Both the position numbers and the translations under genes were made by a program. 64,000 nt of DNA from an uncultured Muribaculum sp. (lineage in GTDB: Bacteria > Bacteroidota > Bacteroidia > Bacteroidales > Muribaculaceae): positions 1 to 64,000 of the forward strand of contig CAJUTE010000008.1 in assembly GCA_910589555.1 (NCBI GenBank), read 5' to 3'. Positions 43,482-51,543 of this stretch are shown here, piece by piece (position 1 is the stretch's first letter; each line of letters begins with the position of its first letter). The notes under the pieces are model-generated. The model searched no databases. It worked only from the letters and a program-made list of their open reading frames with translations, and was not told the DNA's origin.

Positions 43482-44531
43482 TTAAAATTCTGAGTTATTG
43501 ATTACTACGTGCCAGTCGTTGACTACTATCTTTGTGGATATCCAGCTGTTGTCGGAATCGTTGAGGAAGAACACGAACCGCCATGAGTTTTCGCGGTCAA
43601 GGTATTCCTGGTCGCTCATGGGTGAGGTTGCGTCATGATTCTCCTTGAACATCAGCATATAGTTGATGATGGGCAGACGGAGCACTGTAGAGCCGTCGCT
43701 GTGGCGTGTCACCAGCAGAGTGGGCGATGTGGGTTTCTGTTTATAGAGTCGTGAGGTGTGGAAGCGTGCTACGGCGGCGCTCACTTCAGTGATTGCTTGG
43801 TCATCGGCGCGTCCTTCGGCGGTGCCGGTGGTGAAATTGAGCTGCTCGTAGGGAAGATAGGCTATCTCGCCGGCAGGGATGAGCTTGTTGTCGGCGTCAA
43901 AGAGAGTGTTGTCGTCGCTGATCGAGAAGTCAAAGTCGTTGACATCTATGGGCGAGCCGTGAACGTGTTGCAGCGCCACCTGCACTGAATTGGTGTTGCG
44001 CATCATCTCCACAGTGGCACCGGTGTTCTCGTTGGCGCTGATTGCAAAGTCAACGCTTCCGTGATAGTGGTTGTGAAGCGCGCGGCGGGTGTCGTCGGTG
44101 AGGCAGTCGGGATGAAGCTCAACGCGGAGGTCCGACAATCCGCGTGTCACGTCGGTTGACGCCGGATGGCGGAAAGAGCCTTTATCGCATTCTATGCCAC
44201 CGTAGGCTACTGCGTGATAATTCCCCTCGGGGAGCTCTATCACCATGCGGTAATCCTCGTCGCCAAGCTGCTCGGCTGAACGCTCGGTGCGGGTGGCTAC
44301 ATAATTGCCCTCCTCATCAAAGATGTAGAGAGTAAGGCAGTCAACCTGCTTGTGAAAGGCGTTGGCGCGCTCCATGTTGTAGTCGTAGACAAAACGGAGT
44401 GTCGCGGTCGACGGATCACATTCAGGCAAGTCCTCGTAGAGCGCGTTGCATGAAGTGGATAAAATAGCCATAGAGGCGGCGGCAATCGCCGCCCCTATGG
44501 TAAGGATTAGATGTTTAGACTTTCCGTTCAT
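43482..44531 (-). CDS. FimB/Mfa2-type fimbrial anchor lipoprotein
   Basis: A 349-aa lipoprotein (lipobox LSTSC near residue 28) with the Mfa2/FimB pattern: CDPSTATLRFVYDYNM, VDCLTLYIFDEEGNYV, LPEGNYHAVAYGG, and the C-terminal WHVVIN. The Mfa2 anchor caps the fimbrial base and limits fibre length at the outer membrane. It follows the major subunit by 29 bp. Long anchors of this kind carry no donor strand extension. Confidence 0.88.
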   Translation of the reverse strand: MNGKSKHLILTIGAAIAAASMAILSTSCNALYEDLPECDPSTATLRFVYDYNMERANAFHKQVDCLTLYIFDEEGNYVATRTERSAEQLGDEDYRMVIELPEGNYHAVAYGGIECDKGSFRHPASTDVTRGLSDLRVELHPDCLTDDTRRALHNHYHGSVDFAISANENTGATVEMMRNTNSVQVALQHVHGSPIDVNDFDFSISDDNTLFDADNKLIPAGEIAYLPYEQLNFTTGTAEGRADDQAITEVSAAVARFHTSRLYKQKPTSPTLLVTRHSDGSTVLRLPIINYMLMFKENHDATSPMSDQEYLDRENSWRFVFFLNDSDNSWISTKIVVNDWHVVINNSEF

Positions 44532-44560
44532 TGGAAAAAAACATTCATTAATTATAGATC

Positions 44561-46261
44561 TTAGAATTTAATGTTGTTGACACGTACGGTCCAAGGATCA
44601 ACGATGCAAGAAACTTTGATCTTCACGTCAGACTTCTCGTCAGGATCGTTGGGGTCAACGGGATCGGGATCGTCGCCCGGTTTGCGGGTGTGACCGAGAC
44701 CGCTGATTTCAGTTACGCTAAGTTTGTACACGTTGTTGCGGACTACGCCAAACTCTTTTTCGCCCATTACGCCTGCATTGTTGTTGTCAACGTGGCGGTT
44801 CCAGTAATAGTAAAGAGTGCAGTAAGCATTAACATCGTCATCATAGCGATAGATGGTGAAGCCTTGTTCAACAGCTTTTGCATCACGTGCGGTAGCCTCT
44901 GTGATCTCTTTGCAAGCGTCGTAAGCGGCTTTGATAGCTGTGTTTTCGTTGCCTTCTTTTTCAGCTTCAGCTTTTACATCTTCCCAAGATGCGAACATAT
45001 TGCCATCTTTGTAAACATAGATCGGCTCATTCTTACCTTCGATAGTAGTCTTGAATGCTTCAGGAGTCTTGTCATTAGCCTTGAGTACGCCACGGAACAC
45101 TACGCCGGTTGATACGCCGGTCTTTTGGTTTTGGGGAGTGCCGGGGATGGTGTTCTCGGTCACATAGCGCCAAATTTTGTAGTCACCGTTGGTGTTATTT
45201 GCGTTCCATGAGTCGTTATTGTCATCCTCTGAGAGTGTGCTTATCTGAATACGGTTCCAAGAAGAAGCAGCACCGGTAGAGCTATAGAAGAACTTATCGG
45301 CATATCCTGAAGTTGCAGTTGCTTTCCAAGTCCAGTCAACATCGGCTATGCGAGTGTCATCATAGTCTCCGGCGAGAGTCACACCATTTGCTCCGTCATA
45401 AAGAGTGGTTGCGTTGTCGGGAGCCACGCGGTGAAGCAGGAAGTAGCTCTTGCTTAGGTTAACCAATGCCATGTGGGTAAGCTCGATGGTGAGAGCATCC
45501 TCGACTGTTCCGTCAGGCGTCTTGATGTCGATGGAATATGTGTTGTCGTTGTTCTCGCCGCCGTTTTTGTAGTCGAAACGAGCGATTGAACGTACAACAT
45601 TAATGTTACCCATCTCATAATATTTTTCAGCGTAAGTTCCGGCTTCAATAGCTGATTTTGCGGGCAAATTGAGTTTGGTTACAGCTTTGTTAGCCATGGG
45701 AATAGCCTGTGCTGTAAAAACTTTGTTATATTCAAGGTCGTCAGCAGAAAGTGTTGTGAATTCATTTGCCCATAATGTAGCTTGGTCGCCACGTGTTCTG
45801 GTTGCCATTACGTCTTTAAATTCCTTGGTGGGGTTGCAGAATGCATATACATTCACTTCTGCGTTCTCCGGGTTGGAGCTAAGAGAGGAGATGTAGTTGG
45901 ACAGCACTGACTTGTTGAAGGTGCTCTTGGCGGTAACTTTTGTCTTGTCGGTGGCATCAACATCCATTGTGGTGGTTACAGCCGATGCGATGAATGCATT
46001 TGAGGCAGGGTCGGCAAGCACGAGAAGAACTTCCTTGATGTTGCTCTCAAACTCTTTGGCTGTTTCAGTTCCGACAGGATTGCCAACTGCGTCAGTGGCA
46101 CGACCGCCTACAGTGGTGGGCAACTTCAGGGAGATTGTCATGTTTACGCCTTCAGCCGGTCCGTCTTCGGGAAGCATCGGAGAATCGTTGTTGTCATCTG
46201 AACAAGCAGCGAAAAGTCCTGCTGCAAGTACCGGGATGAAAAATTTGCTAAATGATTTCAT
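44561..46261 (-). CDS. Mfa1-family major fimbrial subunit
   Basis: A 566-aa lipoprotein precursor (lipobox LFAAC at about 16-20). The N-terminal domain and C-terminal domain carry the type-V pilin folds, with the tail GEKEFGVVRNNVYKLSVTEISGLG and a final strand DPWTVRVNNIKF. An Arg at residue 54 (VGGRATD) is a possible processing site, by analogy with Porphyromonas prefimbrillins that are cut after Arg. It is the first structural gene, after the two accessory genes, and should be the most abundant fibre subunit. Confidence 0.88.
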   Translation of the reverse strand: MKSFSKFFIPVLAAGLFAACSDDNNDSPMLPEDGPAEGVNMTISLKLPTTVGGRATDAVGNPVGTETAKEFESNIKEVLLVLADPASNAFIASAVTTTMDVDATDKTKVTAKSTFNKSVLSNYISSLSSNPENAEVNVYAFCNPTKEFKDVMATRTRGDQATLWANEFTTLSADDLEYNKVFTAQAIPMANKAVTKLNLPAKSAIEAGTYAEKYYEMGNINVVRSIARFDYKNGGENNDNTYSIDIKTPDGTVEDALTIELTHMALVNLSKSYFLLHRVAPDNATTLYDGANGVTLAGDYDDTRIADVDWTWKATATSGYADKFFYSSTGAASSWNRIQISTLSEDDNNDSWNANNTNGDYKIWRYVTENTIPGTPQNQKTGVSTGVVFRGVLKANDKTPEAFKTTIEGKNEPIYVYKDGNMFASWEDVKAEAEKEGNENTAIKAAYDACKEITEATARDAKAVEQGFTIYRYDDDVNAYCTLYYYWNRHVDNNNAGVMGEKEFGVVRNNVYKLSVTEISGLGHTRKPGDDPDPVDPNDPDEKSDVKIKVSCIVDPWTVRVNNIKF

Positions 46262-46309
46262 TTTGTTAATAAAAATTGGTTATAATTACTGATTTATCTA
46301 TTGCTGTGT

Positions 46310-47791
46310 TTATTTCAGGAGTTTGAATCCGCATTGCGATGCGTTTTCGATAGCCTCAAGCTGTGACTTTGCATCGGCGGCTTCCGGCATCGGGAGTTTG
46401 TCGAGCTGTGCGATTGCCGAGGCGGTGTTGCCGTTGAGGGCGTCAAGGATGGCGCGGGCGTAGCGAGCCTGGTCGGTGTCGCCGGCTTTGTCGATATATC
46501 GTGCGGCGTTGCGCAGGTCGTTGCGTTGCATTGCGGCAATTGCAGCATTGAGATTAGCGGTTTCATCATTGGGGTACATCCTCACCGCTATCTCAAATGC
46601 CTCATTGTATAGGTTGCTGCCCGGCTCCTGTGAAAGAGCGGCTACATAAAGCTCTTGAAGTGAGAGTTTGCCCGGCGCTGTGGTCATGATTTGGATGATC
46701 TCCTCGGGAGAAGTGTAGGAGCGCACGGTATAGTCGATGGTGTAATCGGAGTGGCGCAGAGCCGGATACACGTCGCGGAGCAGCATGGCGTAGTCGCGTG
46801 GATACTGCGAGCGTATGCGGGCGTCTTTCGCGTCGGGAAGCATCGAGGAATCGATGATTTCAAGAATGGCGCTTCTGGATGGCAGGCTCACCGAGGTGGT
46901 GTCGACCCAGCGGCGTAATCCTTCCCAGTCCTCCGGTTCGAATGATGTGGTGATCAACCCCTTGGGGAAGCTGTAGAGGCTCTGCACATAAGCTGAAAGC
47001 GCTTTGGTACGTCCTTCGGCAAGACGGGTGTTGTTGGCGTAAGATCCTTCGGGTGAGGCATATCCCTTAATGTGGAGAGTGGTGATGGTGATGTCGCTGT
47101 CGGCGCGCACCGAGTCGATGGTGGCGCGTATCTTGGCAAGCTCGGCGGGGTTGCGGCGGTAGTCGGGATAGATGACGGTCTTGTTGACCGGGAAGTCGAT
47201 ATATGCCGATGCGTTGAGCTCGCGAGTTTTCACCGCCTCAGCCTCGGGTGAGATGTAGAGGTAGGTCGGGGCGAATATCTTTGGGGTATAGTCGATTGCC
47301 GCAAGGGGGGTGATGCAGTCGCCGAGATGCTCGGCGCAGCATCCGCGCTCGCTGCTGATGAGAATGAGCGTGGAGCGTTCCATCCATTGATTGTAGCGGG
47401 AGTCGGCGCGGTAGTTCACCACAGTGTTTTCGCCGCTTCTCATCACTTCGGCGGCATTGTTGGCATCGTTGCGGAGATGAGAGAAGTAGCGGTTGCGTCC
47501 GGCGATGGTGAATGAGTTAAGACGCAGTGTGTCATTACCGTTCACAAATGCCGGAGTGAACAGGATCTCGCGGTTGGATTTCATATCCATCTTCGATGCA
47601 TCGACCTGCATGGCAACGAATATGTCGGTGTCATTGCGGGCTATGCTGAGGTCTTGGATTGTGATTCCTTTATGCTGTAAATTACTGATAGATAGCTGAG
47701 TGGCTTCCGTGGTCTGTGCTGCCGGCGAACCAAAAGAGGCTGTGTGGCACATACATAGAGCCAAAAGGCTTATGCAGAATTTATTTTCCAT
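46310..47791 (-). CDS. DUF3868 protein with OmpA-like domain, fimbrial accessory
   Basis: A 493-aa exported protein (signal peptide about 1-22). The first part is DUF3868 (SNLQHKGITIQDLSIARNDTDIFVAMQVD). The middle carries an OmpA-like peptidoglycan-binding segment (TTLHIKGYASPEGSYANNTRLAEGRTKALSAYVQ), and the end is helical with TPR-like units. The gene family is found just before Mfa/FimA fimbrillins in Bacteroides and is thought to help assembly. The ATG at 47791 (MENKFC) is preferred over 47842. Confidence 0.82.
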   Translation of the reverse strand: MENKFCISLLALCMCHTASFGSPAAQTTEATQLSISNLQHKGITIQDLSIARNDTDIFVAMQVDASKMDMKSNREILFTPAFVNGNDTLRLNSFTIAGRNRYFSHLRNDANNAAEVMRSGENTVVNYRADSRYNQWMERSTLILISSERGCCAEHLGDCITPLAAIDYTPKIFAPTYLYISPEAEAVKTRELNASAYIDFPVNKTVIYPDYRRNPAELAKIRATIDSVRADSDITITTLHIKGYASPEGSYANNTRLAEGRTKALSAYVQSLYSFPKGLITTSFEPEDWEGLRRWVDTTSVSLPSRSAILEIIDSSMLPDAKDARIRSQYPRDYAMLLRDVYPALRHSDYTIDYTVRSYTSPEEIIQIMTTAPGKLSLQELYVAALSQEPGSNLYNEAFEIAVRMYPNDETANLNAAIAAMQRNDLRNAARYIDKAGDTDQARYARAILDALNGNTASAIAQLDKLPMPEAADAKSQLEAIENASQCGFKLLK

Positions 47792-47825
47792 TAAATGTAT
47801 ATGATTGATGTAAGCGGTTCTTGAA

Positions 47826-48401
47826 TCAGAATAAGTAGACAAGGTTAAGAGCAGCCTTGGTGGGACCTACGTAGTTGTGCACGCGGTTGGCGTCGAGCTT
47901 GGTGCCGCACTTCTCGCAGGGGTAGACATCGGAACGTGTATAAATCCATCCGAAACCTATCTCAGCCTCTATGTTCCAGTGCTTTGACAGGATCCAGGAG
48001 TAACCGTAGGCTAAACCCGCTCCCACCATCCAGCCTTCGTAGCGGTTGTGGGTGAGGTCGGAGAAATCGGTGCCGAGGAAATGGATTGAATTACGCAGGT
48101 TGCCGACATTGTACTGTCCGCCGAGAGCGTGGACGCCGAAGAAGTGTCCTTGAAAGCGTTCGCAGAGCCAATAACGGGCTTCGGGCTGCACAAGCCAATG
48201 TTTCCAACGGTGGTTGTTGATGGTCCATGCGTTCAGATTGCCTGAAACGTCGAGGGTCCATTTTGGCGCCAGTGGTATCTCCACGCCGAGGTTGGCTACG
48301 GCTATTGCGTCATAGATGAGGTTGCTCTTGATGGCTAAGCTTTGTGAGTAAAGCGTGCCGCCGACAATAGACAACATTAGATAAAAGATAACTCTTTTCA
48401 C
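47826..48401 (-). CDS. DUF3575 outer-membrane protein, first gene of the fimbrial operon
   Basis: A 191-aa protein with a signal peptide (about 1-19) and an eight-strand barrel-like body of the DUF3575 family (SNLIYDAIAVANLGVEIPLAPKWTLDVSGNL, YGYSWILSKHWNIEAEIGFGW). It ends in aromatic LNLVYLF. The pairing DUF3575-DUF3868-fimbrillin is recurrent in Bacteroidales. It may form an outer-membrane barrel that aids export of pilins. A leader of about 85-130 nt precedes it. Confidence 0.85.
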   Translation of the reverse strand: MKRVIFYLMLSIVGGTLYSQSLAIKSNLIYDAIAVANLGVEIPLAPKWTLDVSGNLNAWTINNHRWKHWLVQPEARYWLCERFQGHFFGVHALGGQYNVGNLRNSIHFLGTDFSDLTHNRYEGWMVGAGLAYGYSWILSKHWNIEAEIGFGWIYTRSDVYPCEKCGTKLDANRVHNYVGPTKAALNLVYLF

Positions 48402-48452
48402 AATGTGTTTGATGGTTAAATAGAAACTAAAAACAACTATATATAGAACCTG

Positions 48453-48471
48453 CCACGCTAAAATAGCATGG
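48453..48471 (-). promoter_or_regulatory. Leader hairpin of the fimbrial operon
   Basis: On the - strand CCATGCT pairs with AGCGTGG (one G-U pair) around a 5-nt loop inside the predicted 5' leader, about 50 nt ahead of the first ATG. It could affect mRNA stability or translation. There is no T run, so it is not a terminator. Confidence 0.45.
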
Positions 48472-48491
48472 TCGGAAATATTAATTCATAG

Positions 48492-48521
48492 CAAAAATAC
48501 CTTGTAAAACTATAAGGCAAA
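48492..48521 (-). promoter_or_regulatory. Fimbrial operon promoter P2
   Basis: TATTTTTG at 48499-48492 and TTTG at 48521-48518 on the - strand are 18 nt apart. Start would be near 48485. Confidence 0.6.
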
Positions 48522-48536
48522 AACTATCTTCGGCGA

Positions 48537-48567
48537 CAAATTTAGACCAATGATTTGGAAAAACAAA
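48537..48567 (-). promoter_or_regulatory. Fimbrial operon promoter P1
   Basis: TAAATTTG at 48544-48537 and TTTG at 48567-48564 on the - strand are 19 nt apart, a full match to the housekeeping promoter. It lies 46 nt downstream of the G run at 48613-48623. Confidence 0.75.
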
Positions 48568-48612
48568 ATTTTTTCTTGACTATTTTTAAAAGAAAAAATG
48601 TTAAAATTTTAC

Positions 48613-48623
48613 GGGGGGGGGGG
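48613..48623. repeat. Homopolymeric tract of 11 G
   Basis: Eleven consecutive G on the + strand (C11 on the fimbrial coding strand) lie upstream of promoter P1. Such runs slip during replication in phase-variable loci. No other run of this length was noticed in the window. Confidence 0.9.
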
Positions 48624-48632
48624 TAAACCATT

Positions 48633-48701
48633 GACCTTAAGGACCTTAAGGACCTTAAGGACCTTAATGACTTTAACGACTTTAAGACCCCTTGGAGTCC
48701 C
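48633..48701. repeat. Degenerate 9-nt intergenic tandem repeat, copy 4
   Basis: GACCTTAAG occurs three times in tandem from 48633, then GACCTTAAT, GACTTTAAC and GACTTTAAG. It is the most regular copy of the family and reaches the nhaC stop codon. Confidence 0.92.
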
Positions 48702-49988
48702 TTACCGCCGCTTCCTCTTGATGATGATCGAGATGCCCACCATCACTATCAATGCCCAAGGGTAGTAGAGGTAGCGCCATGGATCGGCAGGCGAGATTCC
48801 GGCAAGCCCTGTGGCAAGCAGAGTCTGCGCTCCGTAGGGGATGAGCGACTGCGTTATGCATGAACAGGTGTCGAGCAACGATGCGGCTTTGCGCGGAGAA
48901 ATGTCGTATTTTTCAGAAATCGACTTGGAGAGAGAGCCCACTGTGAGGATAGCCACGGTGTTGTTGGCGGTACACAGGTTGACCACGCTCACGAGCAGGG
49001 CTATCGCAGCCTGGGCGCCACGGCTGCCGTGGATGTGGCGGCTCAGAGTCTGGAGGATATAGTCGATTCCTCCGGCTTCTTTTATCAGCCCGAGAAGCCC
49101 GGCGGCAAGAAGCGTGACGATAATGAGCTGACCCATCCCGTCGATGCCGGTGCCCATGAATGAGAAGAGGTCAAGCATCGGGTAGCCCAATATCAATCCG
49201 AGTATGAGCGATGCGGCGATGCCGAGCGAAAGCACAAGAGTGACGTTGACCCCTGCGACAGCACATCCGATGATCACGAGATAGGGGAGCACAAGCCACG
49301 GATTGAACTCATCGGAGATGTGCACTTCATTCACCTGATAGCCAAATACAACATAGAGCATGAGCGTGACAATTGCGGCGGGAACGGTGATCCACACGTT
49401 AGCCTTGAACTTGTCGCTCATGTTGCAACCCTGGGTGCGGGTGGCTGCGATGGTGGTGTCGGAGATGAATGATAGGTTGTCGCCGAAAAATGCTCCGCCG
49501 AGCACTACTGCGACGAAAAACGGTATGGATCCCGTCTCCATCTGCGCCATCTCTACGGCAAGCGGCGTGAGAGCCACCACAGTGCCTACCGATGTGCCTA
49601 TTGACAGCGAGATGAAGCATGAGGCTACGAAGAGCCCCGGCACAATGAATTGCTCGGGAAGGTATTTCAAGGTGAGCCCCACGGTTGCTTCGACCGACCC
49701 GGTCTCCTTGGCGAGAGTGGCAAATGCTCCCGCGAGAATGAATATCCACACCATATACATGACGTTGGATGATCCTGCCTGCCGTGAGAATATCTCTATG
49801 CGCTTGGTGAGCGGCTTCCCTTTGGAGATGACCACCGCCCATGCCGACGCGATGAGAAGCGCCACACTCATGGGCATCTTGTAGAAATCGCCTATGATGA
49901 GCGATACCGCAAGATAGAAAAACAGGAAGACTATGATGGGGGAGATGGCGAGCAGCCCTCGGCGGGTGGATATGGTGTCGGTGAACAT
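48702..49988 (-). CDS. NhaC-family Na+/H+ antiporter
   Basis: A 428-aa protein with about 12 helices. The NhaC pattern is visible in IGTSVGTVVALTPLAVEMA, FGDNLSFISDTTIAATRTQGC and NNTVAILTVG. It exchanges Na+ for protons or organic ions across the inner membrane. It is a single gene, divergent from the glycosidase unit and upstream of the fimbrial locus only in space. A malate-lactate version is a possible alternative. Confidence 0.9.
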   Translation of the reverse strand: MFTDTISTRRGLLAISPIIVFLFFYLAVSLIIGDFYKMPMSVALLIASAWAVVISKGKPLTKRIEIFSRQAGSSNVMYMVWIFILAGAFATLAKETGSVEATVGLTLKYLPEQFIVPGLFVASCFISLSIGTSVGTVVALTPLAVEMAQMETGSIPFFVAVVLGGAFFGDNLSFISDTTIAATRTQGCNMSDKFKANVWITVPAAIVTLMLYVVFGYQVNEVHISDEFNPWLVLPYLVIIGCAVAGVNVTLVLSLGIAASLILGLILGYPMLDLFSFMGTGIDGMGQLIIVTLLAAGLLGLIKEAGGIDYILQTLSRHIHGSRGAQAAIALLVSVVNLCTANNTVAILTVGSLSKSISEKYDISPRKAASLLDTCSCITQSLIPYGAQTLLATGLAGISPADPWRYLYYPWALIVMVGISIIIKRKRR

Positions 49989-50007
49989 CGGTGCGTGTAG
50001 TTTTGCG

Positions 50008-50015
50008 CAAAATTA
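50008..50015 (-). promoter_or_regulatory. Promoter -7 box for nhaC
   Basis: TAATTTTG on the - strand, 19 nt upstream of the nhaC ATG. No clear -33 element is visible. Confidence 0.5.
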
Positions 50016-50038
50016 CACAAAAATATCTCGATTTTATG

Positions 50039-50046
50039 TACTTTTG
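50039..50046 (+). promoter_or_regulatory. Promoter -7 box for the glycosidase pair
   Basis: TACTTTTG matches TAnnTTTG and lies 24 nt upstream of the ATG at 50071. Confidence 0.55.
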
Positions 50047-50070
50047 TGTAGTTTAACCAATCATTACGAA

Positions 50071-51543
50071 ATGCTTTTATCTAATTCCATTCAGAGTGTA
50101 TGCCGGCATCTGCTTGCTGCGGCTGTCATCACCTGCTCTTCAGTGGCGCATATCGACGCCAAGGTTATTGTTGAAAAGCCGTGGAAGCACGGCGCGCTTC
50201 AAGCCACAAGCGACGGTCATTACCTTCAGCACAAGGACGGAACTCCGTTTTTCTGGCTGGGCGACACCGGCTGGCTGCTGCCGCAACGCCTTGACCGCTA
50301 TGAGGCGGCTTATTACTTGAACGGCGCCAGGGAGGCGGGATTCAATGTGGTGCAGGTGCAGACCCTTAACGGGATTCCGGCTATAAATTGCTACGGACAG
50401 ATGTCGAATATCGACGGCTTCGATTTCAGCGGCATAGACCGCAAAGGGGTCTACGGCTATTGGGATCACATGGACTATATAGTGGATGCCGCCGCCGCTC
50501 AAGGCATATATATAGGAATGGTGTGTATATGGGGCGGTCTCGTCAAGGGGGGTGGCATGGATGTGGAGCAGGCGAAGTCCTACGGTACATTCCTCGCCAA
50601 CCGCTATAAGGATAAACCTAATATAGTGTGGATCATAGGGGGCGACATTCGCGGAGATATAAAGACCGAAGTGTGGGAAACTCTTGCCAATTCTATAAGG
50701 AGCATCGACAAGAATCATCTTATGACGTTTCATCCTTTCGGACGCACATCGTCGGCTGAATGGTTTCACAATGCCGACTGGCTGGACTTCAATATGTTTC
50801 AGAGCGGTCACCGCGCCTACGACCAGATAAAGGGTGACGGCGACGACCGCGCTTCGGCGGCATTCAACGAGGACGGATGGAGATACGTGGAAGCGGCGCG
50901 AGCCAAGACTCCGGCTAAACCGGTGCTCGACGCTGAACCGAGCTACGAGCATATACCTCACGGGCTGCATGATCCGGCGATGCCGAGATGGCAGGGTTAT
51001 GACACCCGCCGCTATGCCTATTGGTCGGTGCTTGCGGGCGCTTGCGGGCACACCTACGGCCACAGTTCGGTCATGCAGATGAAGCGCGACGGTTACCTCG
51101 GAGCCTACAGTGCCGAGACCTCATGGATTGACGGAATGAATGATCCGGGCTACCGTTCGATGAAACATCTGAAGAATCTGATGCTCACATTCCCGTTCAC
51201 GACCGGCGTTCCTGACCAAAGCGTGATTTCGGGCGCCAACGGCGAGCGATATGACAGAGTGATCGCCTCACGCGGCTCTGACTATATGCTGCTGTATAAT
51301 TACAATGGTAACGCCGTTGAGGTGGACATGGCTAAGATTCCCGGGAAAAAGAAGAGGGCGTGGTGGTATGACGTTGCCGACGGATCGCTCAAATATGCCG
51401 GCGAGTTTGACGGAGCGAAGAAGACTGTGCTCCGTCCCGAAAAACCGTCACGCGCCGACGGCAGCGTCGACATGGTGCTTGTGGTGACCGACTCCGAGGC
51501 TTCATATATTCAGCCCGAACACACTCAACTTGCCTCTAAATGA
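50071..51543 (+). CDS. GH140-type apiosidase-like glycosidase
   Basis: A 490-aa protein with a signal peptide (about residues 1-30) and a DUF4038-type TIM barrel, typical of GH140 (PFFWLGDTGWLLPQRL, NIVWIIGGDIRGD, DAEPSYEHIPHG, RYAYWSVLAGACGHTYGHSS). The Asp in IGGDIRGD and the Glu in DAEPSYE are the likely catalytic acids. A GH140 enzyme of B. thetaiotaomicron cuts the apiose-galacturonic acid link of rhamnogalacturonan II. The stop overlaps the start of the next gene by 4 bp, so the two enzymes should act on one glycan. The longer frame from 49933 enters the nhaC promoter region and is rejected. Confidence 0.88.
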   Translation: MLLSNSIQSVCRHLLAAAVITCSSVAHIDAKVIVEKPWKHGALQATSDGHYLQHKDGTPFFWLGDTGWLLPQRLDRYEAAYYLNGAREAGFNVVQVQTLNGIPAINCYGQMSNIDGFDFSGIDRKGVYGYWDHMDYIVDAAAAQGIYIGMVCIWGGLVKGGGMDVEQAKSYGTFLANRYKDKPNIVWIIGGDIRGDIKTEVWETLANSIRSIDKNHLMTFHPFGRTSSAEWFHNADWLDFNMFQSGHRAYDQIKGDGDDRASAAFNEDGWRYVEAARAKTPAKPVLDAEPSYEHIPHGLHDPAMPRWQGYDTRRYAYWSVLAGACGHTYGHSSVMQMKRDGYLGAYSAETSWIDGMNDPGYRSMKHLKNLMLTFPFTTGVPDQSVISGANGERYDRVIASRGSDYMLLYNYNGNAVEVDMAKIPGKKKRAWWYDVADGSLKYAGEFDGAKKTVLRPEKPSRADGSVDMVLVVTDSEASYIQPEHTQLASK

